A stretch of 64,000 bases of DNA, taken from assembly GCA_036346375.1 (NCBI GenBank), contig CM070517.1, forward strand, positions 47,960,200 through 48,024,199, given 5' to 3'. The translations under genes were made by a program, and so were the position numbers. The DNA comes from Guadua angustifolia (taxonomy: Eukaryota; Streptophyta; Magnoliopsida; Poales; Poaceae). Under the pieces are notes generated by a model. It was not told the DNA's origin and did no database searches. It saw only the letters and a program-made list of their open reading frames with translations. This document shows positions 1 to 10,793 of the stretch, one piece after another. How positions within the stretch are numbered: the stretch's first letter is position 1; every line of letters begins with the position of its first letter.

Positions 1-1120
1 CCTCTAAACCTCTCCCTATCATAAATTATAAGGATAATTGAAAAAATATGAGCTACAACCCAACCCTTATAAGGAATCATTATTTTAAGGAGACTCCTTC
101 TCACCCCTACATATAGGGAAAAAAAACTCTATCTTTGTCGTCTTACAAAGTGACGCAAAGACAATCCGCCGATGATCGCCACCGAATCGCGCCTAATCGG
201 AGTGAATCTCAAAGCTTCTCCGCTCAGGGCTCGTTCGATCGACGCTCGTGTTCATCGGCCTCTGACTTCCGTTCGTTACAGCGAAACAAGCGAGCCGACA
301 AGCACCAAGCACTCTCCCACGAAAACCCCGTCCTCATCCCCTATGACATCGCCGGACCCGCCCTCATCGCGCCGCCCACGAGCCGATCAAGACTTCTTCG
401 CTCCGAGCGAAATAGATCGAGCGAGGCAGAGGCTTCCGCCCACGACGCGAGCCGCGCCTCTTCCGCCCACGAGCCGATCGCGATCACAGCCGAAGCACTC
501 TCCGGGAAGTCTCACGATCGCTGCGCCTCTTCCGCCCATGATTCGATCGCGATCACAGCCGAAGCACTCTCCGAGAAGTCTCACAATCAAAACTGCTCTG
601 ATCGTGAAGTCATCAAAACCGACGCCTGCGTCATCACGATCAAAGCCGACGCCTGCGTCATCGGAGGATTTGTTCCGATCTGTTCTGCGCCGACGAACAG
701 AGGATTTGTTCCGATCGTGTACATGTTTCCTTGTTGTCCGTTCGTCAATAATGCAGTCCCGTAATGCATGCAACTTAATTAGCAGAGCCTTCAACGATGG
801 CCGCGGCTGATGAACAGAGGAGCGCATGATCCCGAAGTCCTGCGCACGAAGAACGCCATGGAGTCCCTCACAGCCATCATTGACGGCGAGGTCCTGGGCG
901 CCGTCACCGCGGTCGACGAAACCCAGGGCCATGATCCTCCATGATCCCAACGTCGCACTCACCGTATCAGGTTGCCTCCAGACCCCCGGACTATGCGTCG
1001 GAAACAACAGCTTCTGCCAAGCAACAAAAGTAATAATTTTGATATATATAGTTGCAACGTTTTAATTTTGTACTGTTTGTCAAATTGCTTAACACCATTT
1101 TTTTCCCATTGCAATGTAGG
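1..1120. other. Degenerate region upstream of the FAR1-like exon
   Basis: No recognisable protein family is seen here. Several overlapping frames are open on both strands between about 135 and 1007, which is expected of the GC-rich, repeat-containing sequence and does not by itself show a gene. One plus-strand ORF starts with an ATG at 172. An AT-rich stretch at 1031-1120 ends in a good splice acceptor (pyrimidine tract then TGTAG at about 1120) just before the FAR1-domain exon. The region may therefore hold an upstream exon or 5' UTR of that gene, but no exon 1 can be defined. Confidence 0.4.
454..716. repeat. Three adjacent tandem duplications (periods 69, 27 and 36 bp)
   Basis: A unit starting near 454 is repeated from about 523 (period 69 bp). 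A unit containing CCGACGCCTGCGTCAT occurs at 619 and 646 (period 27 bp). AGGATTTGTTCCGATC occurs at 665 and 701 (period 36 bp). All three periods are multiples of three. In the plus ORF from 135 the 69-bp unit encodes a repeated 23-residue block. Confidence 0.85.
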
Positions 1121-1705
1121 AGGATGATACACATGACCAACCATTAGTTGTTCCTAAAGTGGGAATGACTTTTGAATCTGAGGATGATGCGTATGAGATG
1201 TATTACTCGTATGCGAGGAAGATTGGGTTCAGTATTAGAAAGAGCTACACAAGGCGAAGAGCAGATAAAACTGTATATCAGAAGCATATTGTTTGCAGTA
1301 ATGAAGGAGAACGAGGTCGTTGCTCATCACACGACACTTTGAAAGGAAATGCCATTACTAGGACGTCTTGCAATGCTCGTGTTCAGTTCAGTATTTGCCG
1401 AAAGGGAATTTGGACAATGCAAAAGGTTGTACTCGAGCACAATCACCATCTTGCAAGTCCAAACAAGGCACACAAGTTGAGGTCTCAACGACGTGTTATA
1501 GAGGCTGATAAACTTCTAATTGGTCAAATAAGAGAAGCCGGAATGAAGCCAGCACAAGTGTATGACTTTTTCAAAAAGTGGTACGGAGGAGCTGAGAATG
1601 TACCCTTCTCACGAGTGGATTGCAATAACCAGATTGGCCGTGAACGCAAGAAGTTTTTGGCATCTAATGATGCGCAAACTCTGTTGGAATACTTGAAGAA
1701 TAAGC

Positions 1706-4700
1706 TTTAGGGTCGAGGATGCGCCTAGAGGGGGGTGAATAGGCGATTTACGAAATTCGATCGCTCACTAATCAATTCGCTCTAATCAACCCCTATGTCA
1801 AAACCTACACAATTATAATGCGGAAGCGATAAACTCGGTTTTGACAATTAAGGCCTAAATCAACTAGGCTCACTATGTGCACTATCTAAATTATGTCTCT
1901 ACACAAGAATTGCTAAATTGATCAACTAAATAATACTAGCAATTCTAATTCAAGCAATTGATAAATATTCAATAATGTAAAGTGCTTGAATATAAATGAG
2001 ACAAGAGACAACCGATATTTTTCCGTGGTGTTAGGAGACTTGCGGTCTCCCTAGTCCACGTTGAGGCAAGCCCACACTTGGACCGGCTCCGCTCGAGCAC
2101 CGCCTCTTTCCACTAGTCGTGGTTTTCACGCTCATGCGTAGGCTCAACCCGAACCTTCACAAACTTGCCGGGGCTTCTCACACCTCGAGGCTCAGCGCCT
2201 GGCCACGCCCTCGCCGTCTAGGAGTCGGCAACCTCCAAGAGTAACAAGTTGCTCCTCGCTTGAACCTCACGGGCACAACAAATCGCTCCTCGGTGATCAC
2301 CAAGTGCAACACATGCACAAGGCCTCCCTCAAGTGCAACACATGCACAAGAGGCTCTCAATCCTCTTCCTAATTACAACACATGCAATTAGGGCTCACTC
2401 TTAGCTCAAGAAGCAAATGGAAGAGGGCAACACATGCACACAACTCCCACACACTCACAATAACTCCAACAACCTGCCCCAACACCCCAAGGCCTCCTTT
2501 TATAACCTCTAAGCCAAAACTAGCCGTTGGGGTCGAAATGGGCAGAACTCCGAAAATCCGGTGCTACAGCCCTACTAGAACCCAGTAGCCGGCCTCTACG
2601 GACCAACGGCTACAAAACTAGCCGTTACCGTGAAATCCGTAGCACCGACCAACTAGAAGCGGTGCTCTGCTTCGAATAACCGGCCTCAAGCCAGATAGCA
2701 CGGGACCACAACAAACCTCAAAAACACACCCTCTGGAATTTTCACACGGGGTTGGTGGTGCTCTACGCTCCTCCGATATGCCGGACCACCATGGCCGTGT
2801 AGCACCGCCCCTGAGGCACAAGAACACCCCTCTGGAAATTTCACACGGCAGAGGCGGTGCTACCTGCCATTAGCAGGGCTACCACCACCGTAACCACAGG
2901 TCTCACAGAGAAAACATGATTTTCACACTAAAATCATTTCTCCAAAAACCAAATGCTATTCTTTGAGCCATATGATGATCAACACATGATCATACACACG
3001 TGCAAAACACATTTGCACCAACTTAGCTCATGCTCAAAGAATTCAAACCAAATTTCGAAAACACATTTCGCAATCAACTCAAGATCTATTTGCAAAACGT
3101 ATTAAGCAAATCAAACTCGAGTTTATGAGATTAATCATCCTAGCCATGTGAAGGTCAACACAAGACCCGGTCAACTTGCCAACACCCGTTGCAAGCCCCA
3201 CTCACACGCTCTCGGGATTCCGGACTCATAAACCTCGGTTTATTCGCGCTGTGAACTTGCAAATAACACAATAAAACTATTTCATGCTTGAGCACTACTC
3301 TTTGCAACACATGCAAAAGTCTAGCTCCAAGCAACATCAAATCATGGTGCATTAACTCTCTAATTGCAACACATGCAATTCTCTAGTTCCATGCAACACC
3401 AAAACCAAACTTCAACTAAACACCAAAACCAATTCAACCGATGAGCTCTCTACTCGCAACACATGCAAGCCTCTAGCTTCATACAAACACACAAACACAA
3501 ATTCGTGCTTGAGCTCTCTCCTTTTGCAACACATGCAAAACTTAGCTCCAAGCAACCACACGGTTTTAGAAAGATAGTTTTGCGAACCAAAACGTGAAGC
3601 GTCAACTAATGCAACACATGCAAAAGTGAACTTCACGCAAAAGCCAACGCACTAGCTTATCCTATTTGCAACACATGCAAATCAAAGCATTATGCGAAAA
3701 CCAAATGCAACCAAGCATAAGTTTAACCCATTCGCAACACATGCCAAATGGTTAACCCTCATGCAAAAACCAAATCAACTGATTTGAGCTCGAGTGAGCA
3801 GCGAATGAGATCATCAACACATGATGAAGCTCAAGCAAAGAGCGACCCTCTTAATAATACGGCGATAAAACCTTAGACTCAAAGACTACAAAAGTCCTTA
3901 GCCTATCTAGTTATACCTTCGCCTCGCCGCGCAAGCAATCCCCTTTGGGGTCTTTCTGATCTTCACTTGATACTCCCCCGGGATCATCACTCAACTCCAC
4001 TTCTTTATCATCTCATCCATCTTTGGACCTAACTCAATCACAACTCATAGAATAGTTAGTCCAAGATACACGGTTGTCTCAATTATCTCTTGCACTCCAT
4101 TAACACATAATGGATGCCTTTAGATCAATTGAGCACAACCTAAATCAATGAAATGATTTAATTGTGTCTTAAGTACAATAATGCAACTCATGCTTTATTA
4201 TACTTAAGAACCATTCATTGTCCTTAATTAATCACAAAACACCATCAACACATGATGAAGTGTTCTTTAATGATTAATGAGACAAATGAACTCAATTTAA
4301 ATTATCATTTAAATTGATATGAGTATATATCAACTACACAAGTTTTCATATACTCACGTTGATGAAAAGTAATGATCCATTATATGTAAATTGTATGGAA
4401 ATGATCATTACTCTAAATCATCAACTATAGAATAAACTCCACATGTATATGTGCATAAATATGATTGACTTGGATATAATATGCACATACTTACTTTAAT
4501 CATATTGGAGTATATCCTATATTACCATGAGTATACTTATAACTAGGCAATTCAAATATATACTCAATGATTTAGTTTCTTTGTCTTGATCCTTATGTGT
4601 ATCAATAAAGAATCGATCAATACAAAGAAACTATCAAGTTAAACTACAAACTCCCCCTAAGTGTGTGCATCCATGTAATGTATGGATTGGGAAACATGAT

Positions 4701-4983
4701 GCACATTTTGTGGTTAATATGACGGGACATTCATATTTTAACTTGACTCCAAAGTATGCAACTAATATTAAGATGAATATGCAAACATACCTTGGGTTTT
4801 CCATTTTTCCATGCGATGAGACTAAACAAAGATATTCTAATCAAACAAGTTAGTCTTGATATAAGATTAGTTATTAATAACAATATCGCATTAGGGGATA
4901 ACCTTAACATTGGATTTGTCATTAATACAGGATTAGATTTGTCATTAACACCAAAACCATAACTAATGAAGGTTGAACTTACA
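1706..4983. mobile_element. 3.3 kb non-coding insertion in the FAR1-like gene
   Basis: The insertion starts TTTAGGGTCGAGG and carries the motif CGCCTAGAGGGGGGTGAATA at its left end. It is flanked by TAAGC (1701-1705 and 4984-4988; ATAAGC if a sixth base is counted). Removing it and one TAAGC joins ...KNK to QLEDP in frame, so the boundaries are well supported. No protein domain, clear LTR pair or terminal inverted repeat is visible inside. The interior has many AACACAT-centred hairpins and an AT-rich right third (4000-4980). A 5-bp duplication fits an LTR-type integrase, but the ends are not TG...CA, so the class is unresolved; it may be a non-autonomous derivative. Confidence 0.75.
2304..4257. 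repeat. Dispersed mini-hairpins with constant AACACAT loop
   Basis: AACACAT recurs about 14 times inside the insertion, each time between short complementary arms that differ from copy to copy. Examples are GTGC/GCAC at 2304-2318 and 2333-2347, CCTAATT/AATTAGG around 2368-2392, ATGATC/GATCAT at 2975-2993, TTTGC/GCAAA at 3301-3317, AATTGC/GCAATT at 3362-3380, TTTTGC/GCAAAA at 3522-3540, ATTTGC/GCAAAT at 3664-3682, TCATC/GATGA at 3811-3827 and CATC/GATG at 4243-4257. Copies near 2427, 3456, 3611 and 3734 have arms of only 2-3 bp or imperfect arms. Confidence 0.8.
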
Positions 4984-6687
4984 TAAGCAGCTGGAGGATC
5001 CTGCTTTCTTTTATGCCATAGAATTAGATGAAGAGGATGGTCGGATAACTAATTTCTTCTGGACAGATGGTCAGGCTATCATGGATTATGCATGCTTTGG
5101 TGATGCCGTGTCATTTGACACCACATTTCAAACTAACAAGTTTGAAATGCCTTTTGCTCCAATCCTTGGAACCAACCATCATAAGCAAATGATTATTTTT
5201 GAGGCTGCACTGCTATATAATGAGACCATTGAATCATTTGTATGGCTTTTTAGGACATTTCTAGCAGCAATGCCTGGCAAGCATTCTAGCACAATTTTCA
5301 CAGATCAGTGCCATCGCTGCAACAATTAGTATTGTATTCTCGAACATGCGGCATCATCTTTGCTTGTGGCACATTTTCCAAAATGCTGGTAAACATCTTA
5401 GTCATGTCATTACCGAGGATAAAAAGTTCCTTGTTGAATTTAAGAGATGCGTCTACGAGGAAAGGTCAGTGGCATACTTCAACAAAATATGGGATGAACT
5501 GTTAATTCGTTATAAGCTTCAAGATAACTCTTAGCTGAAAAACCTATATAGCTTGCGAGAGCATTGGGCAGCTGTCTTTCGTGACTCTTTTACCGCTGAT
5601 ATGACCTCAACTCAGAGGAGTGAAGGTATGAATAATGTTTTCAATAAAAGGTTCCGAAGAAAACTCGGTATTTCAGAACTCCTAGAAGAATATGACAGGT
5701 GTGCCACTAGTCTTCGGGAAAATGAGTTGGATGCTGATTATAATTCACGCCACTCTAACCCGATTACTTATATCCGAGATTTGCCCATGTTGAAGATTGC
5801 TGCTGAATTGTATACAAGGAGGCTATATTTACAATTTGAAGAGCAATTTAAAGAGCAGTTTTCTGTCTCATGCAAGTTGTTAAAAACTGAGGGGCCAATC
5901 ATGACTTACAAGGTTATACCTATGGAATTTCAAGATGAAGCAATAGTCATCTTTAATTTCGAGGATACAACAATAACATGTTCTTGCAAAAAGTATGAAT
6001 GCATTTGTAAGTATACACATTTTATGATTACACTACTGCATAATACATTTTTCTAAAAATAATTTTTCTTACAGGTCTATTGTGCAAGCATGCTCTCCGA
6101 GTATTCAATATCAACGAAGTTTTCTTCTTGCCAGACAGGTACATACTAAATAGATGGACAAAGTATGCAAAAAGAGGGTTTTATTATGAGAAACAAATAT
6201 TTGACAAAGAAACTCTAAGAACACATGCTGCGCGAATCTCTCGAAAGGCCACCTCTATTGCATTCAAGTGCGCAAATTCGAAGGAACTTCTCGAAGATTT
6301 GGAGAAAGCCATTGATAAGTTGGACCTAGAGGCAGATAAGTTACTAAGCCAAATACCTAAAAAATCATGTGAGGTAACTCAAAGTTGTAATGAATATGAT
6401 GGGGAGGTATTAAAAGGTAAAGTATCAATTAGAGTTCCTCAGGTGATCAAAGGTCCAAAGACTAAAAGATTAAGAAATGTACTTGAAAAGAAGAAAGGGA
6501 GCAATACGAGGGCTGCTAAGGAAAAAGGTAGTGGACAACATCAGGAGGAAATAATGGTAAGCACACGAACTTGTCTTGTTATTGTGTTTTAATATCTAAT
6601 TTGATTGCAGCTATTATATTGTCAACAATTTGATATTTTGCACAGGGATCTTTTGATGCAAGCATTGGTGATAGTTCTACACTATGA

Positions 6688-7172
6688 AATGCTTCAATGA
6701 ATATGCACGTGGATTTTCCGCTCATGGTTCCGCCTTTGATCCATGGAGGGTATACAAGTCTTTTACTTGGACTTGATCAAGATGGCACGGCTGCTAGAAA
6801 ATTACATTTTGATGATGGATCAAGTCAAGCAATATTTAAGGAGTAGACAGTTCATTATAGGTTAAATAGTTTTTTAAATTTGTATTGCTTTGTGAACCCT
6901 TTTTCTAGATATAATTCTGTTAATCTTTTGGTGCTTCGTCAACCTTTGAGCCGCTTAGAAAATTCTTCTCTGATTGTAATGAATTAGTAGTTCATCCATT
7001 AAACAGTCGCATGAATTTTGGCAGGTAAAATCTTTTTCAGAACATATTACAGATGCACTCTAGATTTCTTGACTTGTATAAACTCTCATGATGGATTATT
7101 GGTTCTGTGCTTGTGGATGATGTATGGACCTGTATCTCATGATGCACTCCAGATTTCTTGACTTGTATAAAC
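6688..7172. other. 3' flank of FAR1-like gene with a 34-bp direct repeat
   Basis: No gene is seen. A 34-bp segment beginning GATGCACTC occurs at 7052 and again at 7141 (89 bp apart) with a single C/T difference. The second copy abuts the left end of the LINE-derived sequence at about 7173. Confidence 0.6.
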
Positions 7173-7870
7173 TCGAAGGTTGCTTCTCCTTGCATAAGTA
7201 GGGGGCAATGGTCTGATGTCATAGTTGCCAGAGCGCACAAATCCGCATTTGGGAATACCTCGTGCCATTCTGTTGTTGCCAGGAATCGGTCAATTCTTGT
7301 CATGGTGGGTTGTTGTTGTTCATTTGACCATGTGAATCGGCGTCCCTGAAGGTCAAGCTCGAGAAGCTGCAGTCTATTGATAATGTGGTTGAAGCGTTGC
7401 ATCATTCTTCTATTTGTCGAGCCTCTATTCTTTTCCCTCGCTTGTCTGATAAGATTGAAGTCCCCTAAGATCAACCAATTAGGAAGTACCGTTTTCCGCA
7501 GCTCTTCTAACTCAGTGAGAAAATTTCTTTTGTCCTCGTCTGATTGCGGTCCGTAGACTCCGGTAATGTCCTAGGCCGCCGCATCACAACGTGATGTCAG
7601 AGTCGCAGTGATCGTATTGGGAGTGGTTCTGGGATTTTGGAGGTTATACAGATCTTCCAAGGCCGCCAGTAGGATTCCGCCAGAGGCACCATTGGAAGGA
7701 ATATAGACGGTCTGGTTGGCTAGTCTCACTCCCAGAGTTTCATTTAGCAATCTAGTAGTCCAATTTTCTATTTTCGTCTCCTAGAGATATACAATTGTAG
7801 CACCCGTTGCCTGGTGCTCTCTCTTTTTGCTGGGTTGTTTAGACCTCTAACATTCCATGAAAGAACAATA
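7173..7870 (-). pseudogene. LINE ORF2 endonuclease (EEP) domain remnant
   Basis: On the minus strand the domain opens with VLSWNVRGLNNPAKRE near 7870, continues with DITGVYGPQSDEDKRNFLTE and LILGDFNLIR, and includes RRFTWSN, RIDRFLATTEW and SDHCPLL near 7190. These are the conserved blocks of an apurinic-type endonuclease at the N-terminus of plant LINE ORF2. An in-frame TAG lies just before DITGVYG (near 7572). The sequence after SDHCPLL is unrelated, so the RT domain is missing. Confidence 0.85.
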
Positions 7871-8409
7871 CAATTTGTAGGCAACAGATTAACTTCAACC
7901 GATTAAGGGAGCTAAAACCACGGTACCAAGACCTAATGACCCCTAAATCAATAGTAACTGGTTCCACTGTATTACAAGGTGCATCGGATAAGCTAACATT
8001 GTAATTAAAAGGAACAACCCTAGCTATTATTGGGCTGTCAGGAGCTTGCGCCAACTCATCCTGATGCATGAGAGGAAAATGCAAACTCCACTTCTGGTTG
8101 CCACCCTTGATCAGCCTCTCAGCCGCGCGTCCCCCGTTGACCCCAGGTTTCCTTTTCATTCTTTATTCTCACCTTTGTGCTTGATCTTGCCCTAGTTCAC
8201 CAGCTCTAGGATCGCTTCCACATTTTCCTTACTTATTGGCTGTTCGAAGTAGCTGGCTAGCTGCTCAAAAAGATCATCATGTGAGTGTTCATTATGAAAT
8301 TGATTTTGTTGTTCCGGTGGGGAAAGGTCTTTAAGTTTTGATGCTAGCAGTTCTTGAGCTAACTGAATAGTTCCCTTGCGGGCCCCAATTCTTGCCTTAG
8401 CTTTTGCTG

Positions 8410-10284
8410 CTAATCTGATACTTTTTCTTTGGGTGTAGCCTTTAGAAGTTGTACATTTGTTTTCCGAATTGGAATGTTGCCGGTTATTGAGGCATGGGGG
8501 GTTTGTATGATAGGAGTTTCAAGGTTGTGTGAGATTACCAGTATGAATTCCTCAAGTCTCAGTTGGTTGTTTGCTATGTTATGATCTAACAACTGAGGGT
8601 CATGGGCAATCTGAGCCCCAGGATGTGTCGATGTCTGTGTATCAACAAGTGCTGGTGTTTCAGGAAGAACATCTATCACTAACGCACCTAGCGTTGTTGT
8701 TGGTAAGGCTTCTGATGTTGTAGTTTCCGGTGCCTTATCTTCAGATATTATGGCCTCTTTTGTTGTGGTATGTGGCGCTAGATTTTCCGGTGCCGTTGTC
8801 TGTGGAGCTACAGTTTGTGGTGTATGAAGTTCATGCTCTACTGGGCTGCTGGTGTTTGCCTGCCACACGGGGGTTGACTCGACCTGTGAGTCAAGAGCCA
8901 ACTCACCAGGCTGGGTGCAGAGAGGTTGTTCTGATGCTAGAACATCTAATTGGGTAACTCCAGTTTGAACAGGTGTGCTGTGAGGTTGTTCTAATGGTAG
9001 AACATCTAGTTGGGTCACTCTAGTTTGAACAGGTGATCTATTTTGTCGATTTTGAAAATGAACAGTCAATCCAGTTTGCCTATTCTGAAGATCATGCTCT
9101 ACTGGCCGGCTTTGTTCTATGAACCCCTGGGAAGTTAGATCAGCCTGGTTGTCGAAAGACCAAACACCAGGCTGAGAGTATTGAGGAGGCTCTGGTGCTA
9201 TAACATCCCTTTGTGTGTATTGATCAGGCGAGAAAGGCAAATCAAAAACATTTTGCTCATCTAATGCAGATTATGCACCGACAAAAGAAGTATGAGGTAG
9301 AGCCTGCTGGGCCACTTGCGAGTAAGAGAGAACTTTACTATCTTGACTTACCTGCGGTCCCATCTGTGCACGCCTGCTAGAGGCCCCTCCCTTCATCTTG
9401 CTCTCCGGGAAAGTGTGAGCTTTTCCCGAATTCTTCTGGAGCTTCTTGAACGCACAGACAAGTGGTTCGATGAAGGTCACTCTTCTCCTGTCTTGCTTCA
9501 GATCCATCTTGTTTGACATCCGGCTGGTCTTGGTCATGCGCCATTGCACTTGTTGGGGCTCCGGAATGCATTGCGGGTATCTTCGTGAGGCTGATCCAGC
9601 GAGGCCACGCCACGAGACACTGTGGCAGTCTTCCACACCTCCCCTGCATCTTGAGTCTCGAACCCAATTGGACAGACTGCGATGCTTGCGTGTTCTACAA
9701 TGACGGTCGTCGTGGTTGTAGTCGTCGTCGTCTTGATCATCATAGCGGCGGCGGTGAACAAAATCTCCACCTCTGTCTTGCTCTGCACGGTCCCGTCTCT
9801 CCCCCACCTCATCCGGGGCCTCGTAGGACCAGACAAACTCACAGCGCTGCTTGCGGTTCATGAGTCCTCCGAAGCTACCGCGCCCCCAGAGGAAGGTGAG
9901 GTCCTCTACAATCACCAGATGGTTGCGGAGGTTGAAAACCCTGCCCACGCTTCAGGTCAGTTGGCTCGTCGTAATGGATAACCACCTGCGGGAGCGGGAC
10001 ATTGGTTGGGGGGAGCTCCCGGTCTGGTTCCATGACAGTCAAGGACACCTCCTTCGGAATTTCACATGGGTTAGAGCACCAAACCCAGAGGTCGAAGGAC
10101 CTTGTACGTTCCCTGTGTCTGGTGCACTCCTGCACATAATGAATTGCGCAACTCTTCCCCAAAGCCCTTGCCGCCACCTCTTCACTCCAACAATGCACCG
10201 CACTCCTTCTACTCGGACCTTCACATGAAATTCAAAGTTGAATTCACGGCCTGGTAAGATACCACTGCAGAGCTCACTACCCTC
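8410..10284 (-). pseudogene. LINE-type ORF1 / DUF4283-like remnant
   Basis: On the minus strand one frame reads EEVAARALGKSCAIHYV and EPDRELPPTNVPLP (10198 to about 9920). Another frame continues from about 9948 with RVFNLRNHLVIVEDLTFLWG, so a frameshift lies near 9940. Downstream is a charged region with a run of Asp codons (about 9700-9740) and a Pro/Gln/Thr-rich tail with near-repeats of VTQLDVL (ORF 9240-8410). The layout resembles ORF1 or DUF4283-type proteins encoded next to plant LINE endonucleases. Assignment is from pattern and neighbourhood only. Confidence 0.6.
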
Positions 10285-10644
10285 TGAAAGCGTATGACAA
10301 TTAGCAATACATGATTGATTGATTATCAGAGAGATCAATACATCCTGCTCTGATACCATGAAAGCGTATGACAATTAGCAATACATGATTGATTGATTAT
10401 CAGAGAGATCAATACATGTATATATAACAGACCTGCCTTATCTCATCACTGGTTTATGGAAACAGTACCCGGGAGATTAGGAAGGCAAGGGCTAATCACA
10501 GCGTATGTGCCCGACGCGCTACAGGTACACGCAAGGAAAGTGCGGACGAAACGCATGGAAGCTGGAGCCGTTGGGCGAGGATATTGCCCAGCAGAATCAT
10601 GCGCTAACACCCTCGTCCTGATAGTTGACTCGGAGAATATGACA
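10285..10644 (-). mobile_element. Copia-type LTR with primer-binding site, minus strand, partial element
   Basis: On the minus strand an LTR-like segment (10644 to 10359) begins TGTCATATTC and ends CGCTTTCA. It is followed by TGGTATCAGAGC (10358-10347), the usual initiator-tRNA-Met primer-binding site. Immediately beyond, the last 59 bp of the LTR occur again (10343-10285). The arrangement LTR, PBS, LTR-end fragment suggests a rearranged or internally deleted element. A 10-bp word TGCAGAGCTC occurs on both sides (10266 and 10647), but no adjacent 5-bp target duplication was found. Confidence 0.7.
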
Positions 10645-10793
10645 CTTGCAGAGCTCCCATCCTTTCATTTGGCACTTGCAATCTCCTTCCCTTGCTTGCA
10701 ATGCCTGCCCTGCCTCTCCATCTTCTCCACCGTAAGGAGGGATCGATCAACAAATAGCTAGCTAGAGAGCGTGCGAGAGATCAAGCTGTTGAG

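Larger units (their letters stand above)
1121..6687 (+). pseudogene. FAR1/FHY3-related (FRS) gene, disrupted
   Basis: FAR1/FHY3 proteins are plant transcription factors derived from MULE transposases. The exon at 1121-1705 encodes the FAR1 N-terminal zinc-binding domain (cysteines around 1305-1375, HNHH near 1440). From 4984 the MULE transposase domain continues (AEDP-like QLEDPAFFYAIELD, then ACFGDAVSFDTTFQTNKF). A SWIM-type motif, CSC...C.CKH, spans a 68-bp intron (6007-6074). A second intron (6557-6645) precedes a short last exon ending in TGA at 6685-6687. Three lesions are visible: a 3.3 kb insertion at 1706-4983; a small indel near 5308-5315 that moves the frame from the ORF ending at 5329 to the one read at 5346; and an in-frame TAG at 5532-5534 where a Trp codon is expected. 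Family identity is clear. Whether it was a host FRS gene or part of a MULE is undecided, since no flanking TIRs were found. Confidence 0.88.
7173..10284 (-). mobile_element. LINE (non-LTR retrotransposon) fragment, minus strand
   Basis: Read on the minus strand, this has an ORF1-like part (about 10284 to 8160) followed by the start of an ORF2 endonuclease (about 7870 to 7173). It stops before any reverse transcriptase, so it is truncated at its 3' side, and the ORF1 5' side is cut by the Copia LTR remnant at 10285. No poly(A) tail or target-site duplication is visible. Several frameshifts and stops show it is inactive. Confidence 0.8.

Noticed and set aside
2304..4257. CRISPR-like repeats centred on AACACAT
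   Set aside because: Spacing is irregular, the constant core is only 7 bp, and the genome is eukaryotic; it is better described as hairpins.
10266..10656. TGCAGAGCTC on both sides of the Copia LTR remnant as a target duplication
   Set aside because: The words do not abut the LTR ends and are longer than the 5 bp expected for Copia.
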